Positions 34,943 to 43,200 of a DNA stretch of 64,000 bases are shown piece by piece. The position numbers were made by a program, and so were the translations under genes. The notes under the pieces were generated by a model. That model was not told where the DNA came from. It made no database searches and saw only the letters and a program-made list of their open reading frames with translations. Each line of letters opens with the position of its first letter. Within the stretch, counting starts at the first letter, position 1. Source of the stretch: Sphingomonas yabuuchiae (lineage in GTDB: Bacteria; Pseudomonadota; Alphaproteobacteria; Sphingomonadales; Sphingomonadaceae); the NCBI RefSeq assembly GCF_014199595.1, contig NZ_JACHNX010000016.1, positions 1-64,000 on the forward strand. Reading direction: 5' to 3'.

Positions 34943-37233
34943 GCCGTCTCGGACTGGCGTTGGACGTTGCGCATAAGCTGTGCCTGGCCAAGGGCATAGG
35001 CCGAAGGTACCGGCATCTTGTGCCCAGCTGCCGCCGCCGCATGGAGCGTCCAGTTGGGATCGGCCAGATGCGGGCGGCCCAGCGCCACCAGATCGGCACG
35101 CCCCGCCGCCAATATGCCATTGACGTGATCCGCCTCATAAATGTTGCCGACCGCCATGGTCGGGCAGTCCAGCTCGTTGCGGATACGGTCGGAGAAGGGC
35201 GTCTGGAACATGCGACCATAAACGGGACGCGCATCGGGCACGGTCTCACCGGCCGACACGTCGATCAGATCGGCGCCGGCTTCACGCAAGGCGGCGGCGA
35301 TCTCGACGGCCTCGGCCGGGGTCACACCCGCCTCGCCCGCCCAGTCATGGGCGGAGATACGCACCGCCAGCGGCCGATCCTCGCCCCAGACCGCCCGCAC
35401 CGCGCGTACCACCTCCAGCGGGAAGCGCAGCCGGTCTTCCAGGCTGCCGCCATAGTCGTCGGTGCGCTCGTTCATTAGGGGGGTGATGAACGACGACAAC
35501 AGGAAGCCATGTCCGGCCTGGATCTCGATCATGTCGAACCCGGCCTCGGCGGCGCGGGCGGCGGCGGCGACGAAATTCTCGCGCACCCGGTCCATGTCGG
35601 CGCGGGTCATTGCGGAGGGGCGCTGGCTTTCGGGCAGGTACGCCTTGTCCGACGCGGCGAGCAAAGGCCACCCGCCTTCGGGCAGCGGGCGGTCGGGCTG
35701 AACCGATCCTGGCAGCGTCGCGCCGCGCGGCCCCGCATGGCCGAGTTGGATGCACAATTTTCCCGAGCCTTGCGCATGCGCAAAGTCGGTGATCCGTCGC
35801 CACGCGGCCGTCTGCTCGTCATTCCACAGGCCGGGACAAGACGGCGTGATCCGCCCCTCCGGCGACACGGCTGTCATCTCGGTCACGATCAGCCCCGCCC
35901 CGCCCATGGCGCGCGCGCCGTAATGGACCAGATGGAAGTCGCCCGGCACTCCGTCGGCGCCGGCGGCATAGGTCAGCACCGGCGACACGACGACGCGGTT
36001 GGGCAAAGTCAGCTCACGCAGGCGATAGGGCGCGAACATCGGCGGCACCGCCTCGTTCCCCCCGGCGCGCGCGGCGAACCATTGTTCGATACCGTTCAGC
36101 CAATTCGGATCGCGCAGGCGCAGATTTTCGTGGCTGACCCGTTGCGACCGGGTGAGCAGCGAATAGGCGAACTGTTTCGGATCGAAGTCGAGATAGCGGT
36201 CGAGCGTCTCGAACCATTCGGTCGAGTTGCGCGCCGAGTTCTGGATCTTCAGCACCTCGACATGGCGTTCGTTGCGATATTCCGCCAGCGCGGCGGCCAT
36301 GCCCGCGCGGTCCTGTGCGATGTGGGGCCGGCTCATCACCTCGGCCAGCTTGATCGCATCCTCCAGCGCCAGCTTGGTGCCGGAGCCAATCGAGAAATGC
36401 GCGGTGTGCGCCGCGTCGCCCAGCAGCACGACATTGTCGAACGACCACTGCCCGCACAGGATACGCCGGAAATTGATCCACGCTCCCGAGCCGCGCTGAT
36501 GCGCCGCATTGGTCAGCAGCGGCTCACCGTTCAAATGCCGGGCGAAGATGCGCTCGCACGCGACGATCGCATCGGCCTGCTCCATCGTGTCGAAGCCCAG
36601 CCCCTTCCACGTCGCTTCCGAACATTCGACGATGAAGGTCGAGCGCGTCTCGTCGAACCGGTACGCATGCGCCCAGATCCACCCTGCCTCGGTCTTCTCG
36701 AAGATGAAGGCGAAGGCGTCGAACAGGCGCGGCGTGCCCAGCCAGATGAACTTGTTGGCGCGCGTGTCGATATCGACGTCGAAGCGATCCTCGTTGGCCG
36801 TTCGGACCCGGCTGTTGATGCCGTCAGCCGCGACGATCAGGTCGTAATCGGCCCATTTCGTCAGGTCGGCGTCGAAGTCCGTCTCGAACTGCAACCGCAC
36901 GCCCAGTTCGCGCGCCCGGTCCTGCAGGATGTTCAGCAGGCGCTTGCGACCGATGCCGATAAAGCCGTGTCCGCCGGACCGCTCGACATGGTCGCCGACG
37001 ACCACCTCGATATCGTCCCAATGCGCGAACTCCGACTCGATCGTCGCTGCACTGATCGGATCGTTGGCGCGCAAGTTGGTCAGCGTCTGGTCCGAAAACA
37101 CCACGCCCCAGCCGAACGTGTCCCCGGCCTTGTTCCGCTCAACGACCAGCACGTCGTGCGACGGGTCTCGCAGCTTCATCGAGATCGCGAAGTAGAGCCC
37201 GGCAGGCCCGCCACCCAGACAAACGACACGCAT
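34939..37233 (-). CDS. Bifunctional aroyl-CoA hydroxylase/oxidoreductase (2-aminobenzoyl-CoA or salicylyl-CoA type)
   Basis: 764 residues from the ATG at 37233, chosen because GAGGAG sits 6 bases upstream; ATGs at 37239 and 37281 are in frame. The N-terminal half (about 1-370) is a class A flavoprotein monooxygenase: [30 protein letters not shown] and [19 protein letters not shown]. The C-terminal half (about 385-760) is an old yellow enzyme-like barrel: [59 protein letters not shown] and [11 protein letters not shown]. The fusion matches 2-aminobenzoyl-CoA monooxygenase/reductase and salicylyl-CoA 5-hydroxylase fusions. With no CoA ligase in the cluster, its CoA ester probably comes from the IorAB-type enzyme. 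Confidence 0.88.
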   Translation of the reverse strand: MRVVCLGGGPAGLYFAISMKLRDPSHDVLVVERNKAGDTFGWGVVFSDQTLTNLRANDPISAATIESEFAHWDDIEVVVGDHVERSGGHGFIGIGRKRLLNILQDRARELGVRLQFETDFDADLTKWADYDLIVAADGINSRVRTANEDRFDVDIDTRANKFIWLGTPRLFDAFAFIFEKTEAGWIWAHAYRFDETRSTFIVECSEATWKGLGFDTMEQADAIVACERIFARHLNGEPLLTNAAHQRGSGAWINFRRILCGQWSFDNVVLLGDAAHTAHFSIGSGTKLALEDAIKLAEVMSRPHIAQDRAGMAAALAEYRNERHVEVLKIQNSARNSTEWFETLDRYLDFDPKQFAYSLLTRSQRVSHENLRLRDPNWLNGIEQWFAARAGGNEAVPPMFAPYRLRELTLPNRVVVSPVLTYAAGADGVPGDFHLVHYGARAMGGAGLIVTEMTAVSPEGRITPSCPGLWNDEQTAAWRRITDFAHAQGSGKLCIQLGHAGPRGATLPGSVQPDRPLPEGGWPLLAASDKAYLPESQRPSAMTRADMDRVRENFVAAAARAAEAGFDMIEIQAGHGFLLSSFITPLMNERTDDYGGSLEDRLRFPLEVVRAVRAVWGEDRPLAVRISAHDWAGEAGVTPAEAVEIAAALREAGADLIDVSAGETVPDARPVYGRMFQTPFSDRIRNELDCPTMAVGNIYEADHVNGILAAGRADLVALGRPHLADPNWTLHAAAAAGHKMPVPSAYALGQAQLMRNVQRQSETA

Positions 37234-37252
37234 CGGCATCTCCTCTATTTGT

Positions 37253-37285
37253 TTTAGACTTAAAATATATGGACCCGCCAATCAA
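37253..37285 (-). promoter_or_regulatory. Promoter and motif 1, copy B, of the hydroxylase operon
   Basis: On the minus strand a TTGATT (37285-37280) is followed by ATATTTTAAGTCTAAA (37268-37253), 20 bases upstream of the hydroxylase ATG at 37233. Layout and sequence parallel the cupin dioxygenase promoter at 31730-31763. Confidence 0.55.
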
Positions 37286-37300
37286 GGGGGTTTCGGGCAA

Positions 37301-37783
37301 TCAGCCTTCCAGATTGCGGTACACGCGGTCGAGCAGGCTCAGCAGCCTGTCAAAATCCCGCGCGGAAAGTCCTGTAATCACCTGCTGATAGACGGGCGAC
37401 GTGGCCATCCGGGCTTCAGCCAGTTTTGATTCGCCGGTGGCGGTCAGCGCGACCATGGTGACGCGCGCATCCTCCGCACTGGGGGTCAGCGTGACCAGAT
37501 CGGCGGCAGCCATGCGCTGGACGATGCGGGTCATGGTGGACAGCGGAATCACCGCCGCCTCGGCGATGTCGCGTACGCCGCGCGGGGCCTGTTCGCCCAG
37601 GATCATCAGGACGCGCCAATTGGGAATGTCGAGGCCAATGGCGCGAAGGCGCGGCTCGATCGTCGCATTGTAGCGACTCGCCAGACGGTTGATCAGGAAG
37701 AAGGGGTAACGCTCCACCTGGAACGCTGTCGTTCCGGGATCGCCCTGCGTACGATGGTCCAATCCGATAGCTCCCAATTCCAC
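37301..37783 (-). CDS. MarR-family regulator (divergent from the isatin hydrolase-like gene)
   Basis: 160 residues. Winged helix (about 65-125): GVRDIAEAAVIPLSTMTRIVQRMAAADLV followed by DARVTMVALTATG. The N terminus YPFFLINRLASRYN is typical of MarR proteins that respond to aromatic acids. It diverges from the 37897 gene across 113 bases containing motif 2 copy B, and lies just upstream of the hydroxylase promoter. Probable repressor of one or both units. Confidence 0.88.
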   Translation of the reverse strand: MELGAIGLDHRTQGDPGTTAFQVERYPFFLINRLASRYNATIEPRLRAIGLDIPNWRVLMILGEQAPRGVRDIAEAAVIPLSTMTRIVQRMAAADLVTLTPSAEDARVTMVALTATGESKLAEARMATSPVYQQVITGLSARDFDRLLSLLDRVYRNLEG

Positions 37784-37835
37784 AGGGCCTTAACCCCTGC
37801 CCCAGTCCGTCGCAACCGGCACCAAAAGAATTTAG

Positions 37836-37852
37836 TTGCACATGCACGTTTT
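37836..37852. promoter_or_regulatory. Promoter motif 2, copy B (TTGCAnnTGCAnGTTTT)
   Basis: Second copy of the 17-base element (TTGCACATGCACGTTTT), 45-61 bases upstream of the isatin hydrolase-like start and 53 upstream of the MarR start. Candidate operator for the MarR protein at 37301. Confidence 0.55.
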
Positions 37853-37896
37853 ATTCGGCAGCTTTCGGTCAACAAATTCGAAATCGGAGAGCGACT

Positions 37897-38676
37897 ATGG
37901 CCGAATCCGCCTTGTCTCGTTTCGCGGCCGCCCTGATCGGCGGGTCGATCGAGATCGTCGACCTGACGCAGGAACTGTCGGAAGACACGCCGGTCCTGAT
38001 CCTGCCCGAACCCTTCGGACAGACCGCCCCGTTCAGCCGCCAGGAAATCTCGCGTTATGACGAACGCGGCGTCGCCTGGGCCTGGAGCAACTTTACCACT
38101 GGCGAGCATACCGGCACGCATTTCGACGCACCGCTCCATTGGGTGACGGGCAAGGACCTGCCCAACAACAGCGTCGACACCATCGACCCCGCGCATTTCG
38201 TCGGCCCGGCGGTCGTGATCGACGCCTCGACCGAAAGCGCAGCGAACCCCGACTTCCTGCTGACCGTCGACTTCATCACGCGCTGGGAAGCCACGCACGG
38301 CCGCATTCCATCAAAGAGCTGGGTCCTGCTGCGCACCGACTGGTCGAAGCGCGAGAGCGATGCCTATACCAACCGGCGCGAGGATGGCCCGCACACCCCC
38401 GGCCCCGACCCGGACGCGGTCCGCTTCCTGATAGAGCAGCGCGACGTGATCGGCTTCGGCGTCGAGACAATCGGCACCGATGCTGGCCAGGCGCATGGAA
38501 TGACGCCCCCCTACCCCGCACACACCCTGCTGCACGGTGCGGGGCGTTACGGCCTGCAATGCCTCGCCAATCTCGATCGGCTGCCGCCGACCGGCGCGGT
38601 CGTCGTCGCCGCGCCGCTGAAAATCCGTGGCGGCTCGGGCAGTCCGCTGCGCGTCCTTGGGCTGGTGGAGCGCTGA
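37897..38676 (+). CDS. Cyclase-family hydrolase, isatin hydrolase-like
   Basis: 259 residues. The metal-binding signature HTGTHFDAPLH (about 71-81) is complete and typical of the cyclase family (kynurenine formamidase, isatin hydrolase). Further conserved parts are VDLTQELSEDTPV, VLLRTDWSKR and TIGTDAGQAHG. Isatin hydrolase opens the isatin lactam to isatinate (2-aminophenylglyoxylate) using Mn. The next two genes encode a 2-oxoacid oxidoreductase whose natural substrate could be that 2-oxoacid, which favours this call over kynurenine formamidase; no kynurenine genes are near. GGAGAG precedes the ATG. Confidence 0.82.
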   Translation: MAESALSRFAAALIGGSIEIVDLTQELSEDTPVLILPEPFGQTAPFSRQEISRYDERGVAWAWSNFTTGEHTGTHFDAPLHWVTGKDLPNNSVDTIDPAHFVGPAVVIDASTESAANPDFLLTVDFITRWEATHGRIPSKSWVLLRTDWSKRESDAYTNRREDGPHTPGPDPDAVRFLIEQRDVIGFGVETIGTDAGQAHGMTPPYPAHTLLHGAGRYGLQCLANLDRLPPTGAVVVAAPLKIRGGSGSPLRVLGLVER

Positions 38677-38679
38677 GCC

Positions 38680-40806
38680 ATGGCCGAACGGTCGTTCAAA
38701 AAGGAAGTCGAGAAGCTCCGTCTCGGCGCGGGTGACGTCTTCGAGGGCGAAGGCATTCTCGCCGTCACCAAGGCGCTGCTCCAGGCCGGGGTCGCCTATG
38801 TCGGCGGTTATCAGGGATCGCCGATCAGCCATCTGATGGACGTCTTTGCCGACGCCGACCCCCTGTTGCGCGAACTGGGCGTGCATTTCGAATCCAACGC
38901 CAATGAGGCGGCGGCGGGCGCGATGCTCGCGGCGTCGGTCAACTATCCGTTGCGCGGTGCCGTCGCTTGGAAGTCGGTGGTAGGCACCAACGTCGCCTCC
39001 GACGCTTTGTCCAACCTCGCCAGCGGCGGCGTGACCGGCGGCGCGCTGGTGATCGTCGGCGAGGATTATGGCGAAGGCTCCTCGATCATGCAGGAGCGCA
39101 CCCACGCCTTTGCGATGAAGAGCCAGATGTGGCTGCTCGACCCGCGCCCCAATTTGCCGACCATCGTCGGCATGGTGGAGAAGGGCTTCGAACTGTCCGA
39201 GGCGTCGAATACCCCCGTGATGATCGAGATGCGGGTGCGCAGCTGCCACATGACAGGCAGCTTCGTCGCCAGCGACAATAGGCGCCCGGCGATGACGGTC
39301 GGACAGGCCGCCGCCAACCCGCGCCGTGCGCTCGACCGCATCGTCCTGCCGCCCGCCATCTTCCAGCACGAGATCGAGAAGATCGAGCAACGCTGGCCCG
39401 CCGCGCAGAAATTCGTTCGCGAACAGCGGCTAAACGAATGGTTCGGGCCGGAGCGCGACGATATCGGCATCATCGTGCAGGGCGGGCTCTACAACACGCT
39501 CAACCGCGCATTGGAGCTGGCTGGCCTCTCCGACACGTTCGGCGCGACGCGTATCCCCATCTATTGCCTCAACGTCGTCTATCCGCTGATCCCCGAAGAG
39601 GTTGTCGCCTTCTGCGCAGGGAAACGCGCGGTGCTGGTGCTCGAAGAAGGCCAGCCCGAGTTCATCGAGCATGAGTTGAGCACTCTGCTGCGCCGCGCCG
39701 ATATCCAGACGAAGCTGGTCGGCAAGGACGTGATGCCGCGCGCGGGCGAATATTCGGGACAGGTGATCGGCGACGGCCTCGCCAAGTTCCTGCGCGACCA
39801 CGCCCCCGAACGTGCGCCCGAACCCCGCGCCATCGTGCCCGTCCCGGCCGATGTCGCCGCCACGGTGCCGCAACGCCCTGCGGGATTCTGTACCGGCTGT
39901 CCCGAACGCCCGATCTTCGCCGCAATGAAGCTGGTCCAGCGCGAACTGGGCGAGATGCACGTATCGGCCGATATCGGCTGCCACCTCTTCTCGATCCTGC
40001 CGCCGTTCAGCATCGGCAACACGACGATGGGCTATGGCCTCGGCGCGGCGGCGGCCTCCGCCTTCAAGCCGGAGGGCAAGCGTGCCCTCGCCGTGATGGG
40101 CGATGGCGGCTTTTGGCATAACGGTTTGACCTCCGGCATCGGCAATGCCGTCTTCAACCAGGATGAAACCGTTACCGTCATCGTCGACAATGGCTATTCG
40201 GCGGCGACTGGCGGCCAGGACGTGCTGTCCTCGCGCGCGAAGAACGACACGCGCATCACCAACCACCCCATCGAGAAAGCGGTGCGCGGCATGGGCGTGA
40301 AGTGGGCGCGCACGCTGACCCGCACCTATGACGTGGCAAAGATGCGCGACCTGATCCGCGAGGCGATGACCAGCCCGGAAAAGGGCCCGAAGGTCATCAT
40401 CGCCCAGTCGGAATGCATGTTGAACAAGCAGCGCCGCGAAAAACCGCTGCTGGCCAGGGCCGCCAAGGAAGGCCAGCGCGTCGTGCGCGAGCGCTTCGGC
40501 GTCGATCCCGACACCTGCACCGGCGACCATGCCTGTATCCGCCTGTCGGGCTGTCCCTCGCTCAGCATCCGCGACAATCCCGATCCCCTGCGCCAGCATC
40601 CCGTCACCCATATCGACAATAGTTGCGTCGGCTGTGGCAATTGCGGCGAGGTCGCCCATGCCGCCGTGCTCTGCCCCTCATTCTGGAAGGCGAGCATCGT
40701 CACCAATCCGGGCCGCTGGGAGATTTGGCGTCACCGCCTGAGCCAGCGCGTCATCGGCTGGCTGCAACAGCGCCATGGCCGCCACCTTGCCGCGAGGGCT
40801 TTCTGA
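38680..40806 (+). CDS. iorA: IorA-type 2-oxoacid:acceptor oxidoreductase, TPP/Fe-S subunit
   Basis: 708 residues, starting 3 bases after the cyclase-family stop. The pyrimidine-binding part (about 30-190) has VAYVGGYQGSPISHLMD and FESNANEAAAGAMLAAS; the TPP-diphosphate part has MGDGGFWHNGLTSGIGNA and TVIVDNGYSAATGGQD (about 465-510). The C terminus carries seven Cys: C613-x5-C619-x5-C625 and C649-x2-C652-x2-C655-x9-C665, the second a ferredoxin-like set. Relatives oxidatively decarboxylate aryl-2-oxoacids to acyl-CoA. Here isatinate to 2-aminobenzoyl-CoA is the inferred reaction. The electron acceptor, a ferredoxin or other carrier, is not encoded nearby. Confidence 0.88.
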   Translation: MAERSFKKEVEKLRLGAGDVFEGEGILAVTKALLQAGVAYVGGYQGSPISHLMDVFADADPLLRELGVHFESNANEAAAGAMLAASVNYPLRGAVAWKSVVGTNVASDALSNLASGGVTGGALVIVGEDYGEGSSIMQERTHAFAMKSQMWLLDPRPNLPTIVGMVEKGFELSEASNTPVMIEMRVRSCHMTGSFVASDNRRPAMTVGQAAANPRRALDRIVLPPAIFQHEIEKIEQRWPAAQKFVREQRLNEWFGPERDDIGIIVQGGLYNTLNRALELAGLSDTFGATRIPIYCLNVVYPLIPEEVVAFCAGKRAVLVLEEGQPEFIEHELSTLLRRADIQTKLVGKDVMPRAGEYSGQVIGDGLAKFLRDHAPERAPEPRAIVPVPADVAATVPQRPAGFCTGCPERPIFAAMKLVQRELGEMHVSADIGCHLFSILPPFSIGNTTMGYGLGAAAASAFKPEGKRALAVMGDGGFWHNGLTSGIGNAVFNQDETVTVIVDNGYSAATGGQDVLSSRAKNDTRITNHPIEKAVRGMGVKWARTLTRTYDVAKMRDLIREAMTSPEKGPKVIIAQSECMLNKQRREKPLLARAAKEGQRVVRERFGVDPDTCTGDHACIRLSGCPSLSIRDNPDPLRQHPVTHIDNSCVGCGNCGEVAHAAVLCPSFWKASIVTNPGRWEIWRHRLSQRVIGWLQQRHGRHLAARAF

Positions 40807-42305
40807 TGGAACTGGTTCTTCCCGATTGTGACCGCATCACCATCGCCATCCTGGCGCTGGGCGGCGAAGGCGGCGGCGTGCTGGCCGAATGGGTGCAGCA
40901 TATCGCGCGCGCCAATGGCTATGTCGCGCAAGGGACGTCAGTGCCCGGCGTCGCGCAGCGCACCGGATCGACGGTCTATTATATCGAACTGGTCCGCACC
41001 CGCCCCAGCGGCGGCAATCGCCCCGATCCCGTCCTGGCGATGATGCCGGTGCCGGGCGACGTCGATATCGTCATCGCGTCCGAACTGATGGAGGCGGGCC
41101 GCGCCATCCTGCGCGGCTTCGTGACCGAGGATCGCACGACGCTGATCGGCTCGACTCACCGCGTCTATGCCATTTCCGAAAAGGCGGCGCTGGGCGACGG
41201 CACCGGCGCCAGCGAGCGCATCCTGGCTGCTGCCGAGCGTCGGTCGCGCCGCTTCATCGGCTTCGACATGGCCGCTGCTGCGTCCAAGTCGGGCAGCGTC
41301 ATCAGCTCGATCATGCTGGGCGCGCTGGCGGGCAGCGAGGCCCTGCCCTTCCCCCGAGAGGCGTTCGAGGATGCCATCCATCACGGCGGCAAGGCGGTCG
41401 AGACCAATCTGAAGGGCTTCGGCCTGGGCTTCGATTCCGCGCAGAAGGGTGAGGCGGCGAAGGACGCCGCCCCCGCCGGGCCGCCGGTGCCGACCACCGC
41501 AGCAGGACGCGCGCTGGCGGCGCGGATCGCGAACACCCTGCCCGCTCCCGCCCAGGCCACCGCGACCGAAGGCGTGCGCAAGCTGATGGATTATCAGGAC
41601 GCCGATTATGCGGGCGACTATCTCGACCGGCTGGCGGCGTTCGTGCCGCTCGACGAACCGGACGGCGCGCTCACCGAGGTTGCGGCGCGGCATCTGGCGC
41701 TCTGGATGGCCTATGAAGACACGATCCGTGTCGCCGACCTGAAGGTCCGCGCCAGCCGCAGCGAGCGCGTCACGCGCGAAGTGCGCGCCAAGGACGACCA
41801 GCTGCTCAGCGTCACCGAATATATGCATCCGCGTTTGCAGGAGGTGTGCGAGACGCTGCCCGCTGGCCTGGGCCGGTTCATCCTGCACCGCGACGGGCTG
41901 CGGCAGAGGCTGGAGCCGTTTTTCACCAAGGGCCGCCATGTGCGGACGACGGGGCTGCGCTGGTTCCTGATGCTGCGGCTACTGGCGGGGATGCGCGGCA
42001 TGCGCCGCCGGACCTTGCGCTATATCGAGGAACAGGCGCGGATCGCCGCCTGGCTCGACCTCGCCCTGCAGGCCGCGCGCACCGATCGCGCCGCCGCCAT
42101 CGAAATCTTGCGCTGCCAGAACCTCATCAAGGGCTATTCGGATACGTTCGAGCGGGGCCTGGCACATTTCCAGATGGTGATGGACGCCGTCCCGGCCGCC
42201 CTGCGCGGGCCGAATGCGGCGGCGCGGATCGCCGCGCTCCACGACGCGGCGCTGGCCGACGAAAAGGGCGAGGCGCTGGGCTGCGCATTGGCGGCAACCG
42301 GATAA
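40806..42305 (+). CDS. iorB: IorB-type gamma subunit with C-terminal DUF6537-like extension
   Basis: 499 residues from the ATG at 40806, which overlaps the iorA stop by one base (TGATG). The N-terminal POR gamma domain (about 1-230) includes ALGGEGGGVLAEWVQHIA and VPGVAQRTGSTVYYIEL. The remaining 260 residues match the extension seen at the C-terminal end of fused indolepyruvate oxidoreductases (ERVTREVRAKDDQLLSVTEYMHPRLQEVCETLP). So the protein corresponds to the back half of the aerobic fused enzyme split from its TPP half. It forms one complex with the 38680 product. Confidence 0.87.
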   Translation: MELVLPDCDRITIAILALGGEGGGVLAEWVQHIARANGYVAQGTSVPGVAQRTGSTVYYIELVRTRPSGGNRPDPVLAMMPVPGDVDIVIASELMEAGRAILRGFVTEDRTTLIGSTHRVYAISEKAALGDGTGASERILAAAERRSRRFIGFDMAAAASKSGSVISSIMLGALAGSEALPFPREAFEDAIHHGGKAVETNLKGFGLGFDSAQKGEAAKDAAPAGPPVPTTAAGRALAARIANTLPAPAQATATEGVRKLMDYQDADYAGDYLDRLAAFVPLDEPDGALTEVAARHLALWMAYEDTIRVADLKVRASRSERVTREVRAKDDQLLSVTEYMHPRLQEVCETLPAGLGRFILHRDGLRQRLEPFFTKGRHVRTTGLRWFLMLRLLAGMRGMRRRTLRYIEEQARIAAWLDLALQAARTDRAAAIEILRCQNLIKGYSDTFERGLAHFQMVMDAVPAALRGPNAAARIAALHDAALADEKGEALGCALAATG

Positions 42306-42404
42306 TCCAGCAGCCAGCGAACAGGCCCGGCACTGGCTGCATAACGCAGGGCCGCTGCCGGGTCATAGACTGCCACGATAGATTGCTGGGAAGAGGATAA
42401 CCGC

Positions 42405-43196
42405 ATGGCCATGCTGGACGGAAAGGTTGCGATCGTCACCGGGGGCGGCGCATCGATCGGCGGTGCGATCACGCGCAAGCTGCATGCCGAGGGTGCGAAG
42501 GTCGTGATCGCCGCGCGCAACCAGGATCAGGGCGCGAAACTCGCCGAGGAACTGGGTGACGCCGCGCTGTTCGTCGCGACCGACATCACCGACGATGCCG
42601 CCATCGCGCATCTGGTCGATGCCACGATCGCGACGTTCGGGCGAATCGACATATTGGTCAACAACGCCTGCTCCTATGGCGATGACGGACCCGCCACCCC
42701 GCGCGAAACCTGGCTCCAGACGTTGAACGTCAATGCGGTGTCGGCGGCGATCCTGGGCGAAGCGGTCCGTCCGCATCTCACCCAGTCGCGCGGTAACATC
42801 GTCAATATCGGCTCGGTCTCGGGCAAGTTCGCGCATATCGGCCGCTGGGCCTATCCGGTATCGAAGGCGACGCTGGCGCACCTCACCCGCTCGCAGGCAA
42901 TGGACTATGCCGCCGAGGGCATCCGGGTGAACATGGTCACGCTGGGCCATATCTGGTCCGACCCGTTCGACGGCCTGACCGCAGGCGACCGTGCCCATGC
43001 CGACAAGGTGGCGAGCGATCTGAATCTGATCGGGCGCGTTGCCGATGCCAGCGAGGTCGCGCAGGTCGTCGCCTTCGTCGCCTCCGACGCGGCATCCTAT
43101 ATGACCGGCAGCGAGACGTCGGTCGATGGCGGCTACGGGATGCTCGGACCGGAGCGGCGGGTGCCGTTGATGCCGCTGCTCGCCGCGCACGGCTGA
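42405..43196 (+). CDS. Short-chain dehydrogenase/reductase
   Basis: 263 residues. Rossmann motif TGGGASIGGAI (about 12-22), NNAC near 90, catalytic Ser in NIGSVSGKF, and YPVSK (Tyr about 154, Lys about 158), so the triad is complete. A C-terminal TGSETSVDGGYGM is standard. Indole degradation clusters of the iif type carry an SDR that oxidises the dihydroxylated indoline produced by the StyA-like oxygenase; that role fits here. It lies 99 bases after iorB with its own AAGAGG site and 4 bases before the FAD oxidoreductase. Confidence 0.86.
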   Translation: MAMLDGKVAIVTGGGASIGGAITRKLHAEGAKVVIAARNQDQGAKLAEELGDAALFVATDITDDAAIAHLVDATIATFGRIDILVNNACSYGDDGPATPRETWLQTLNVNAVSAAILGEAVRPHLTQSRGNIVNIGSVSGKFAHIGRWAYPVSKATLAHLTRSQAMDYAAEGIRVNMVTLGHIWSDPFDGLTAGDRAHADKVASDLNLIGRVADASEVAQVVAFVASDAASYMTGSETSVDGGYGMLGPERRVPLMPLLAAHG

Positions 43197-43200
43197 CCCC

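Noticed and set aside
37897..38676. Kynurenine formamidase
   Set aside because: Same family, but no tryptophan dioxygenase or kynureninase gene is nearby; the neighbours suit isatin hydrolysis better.
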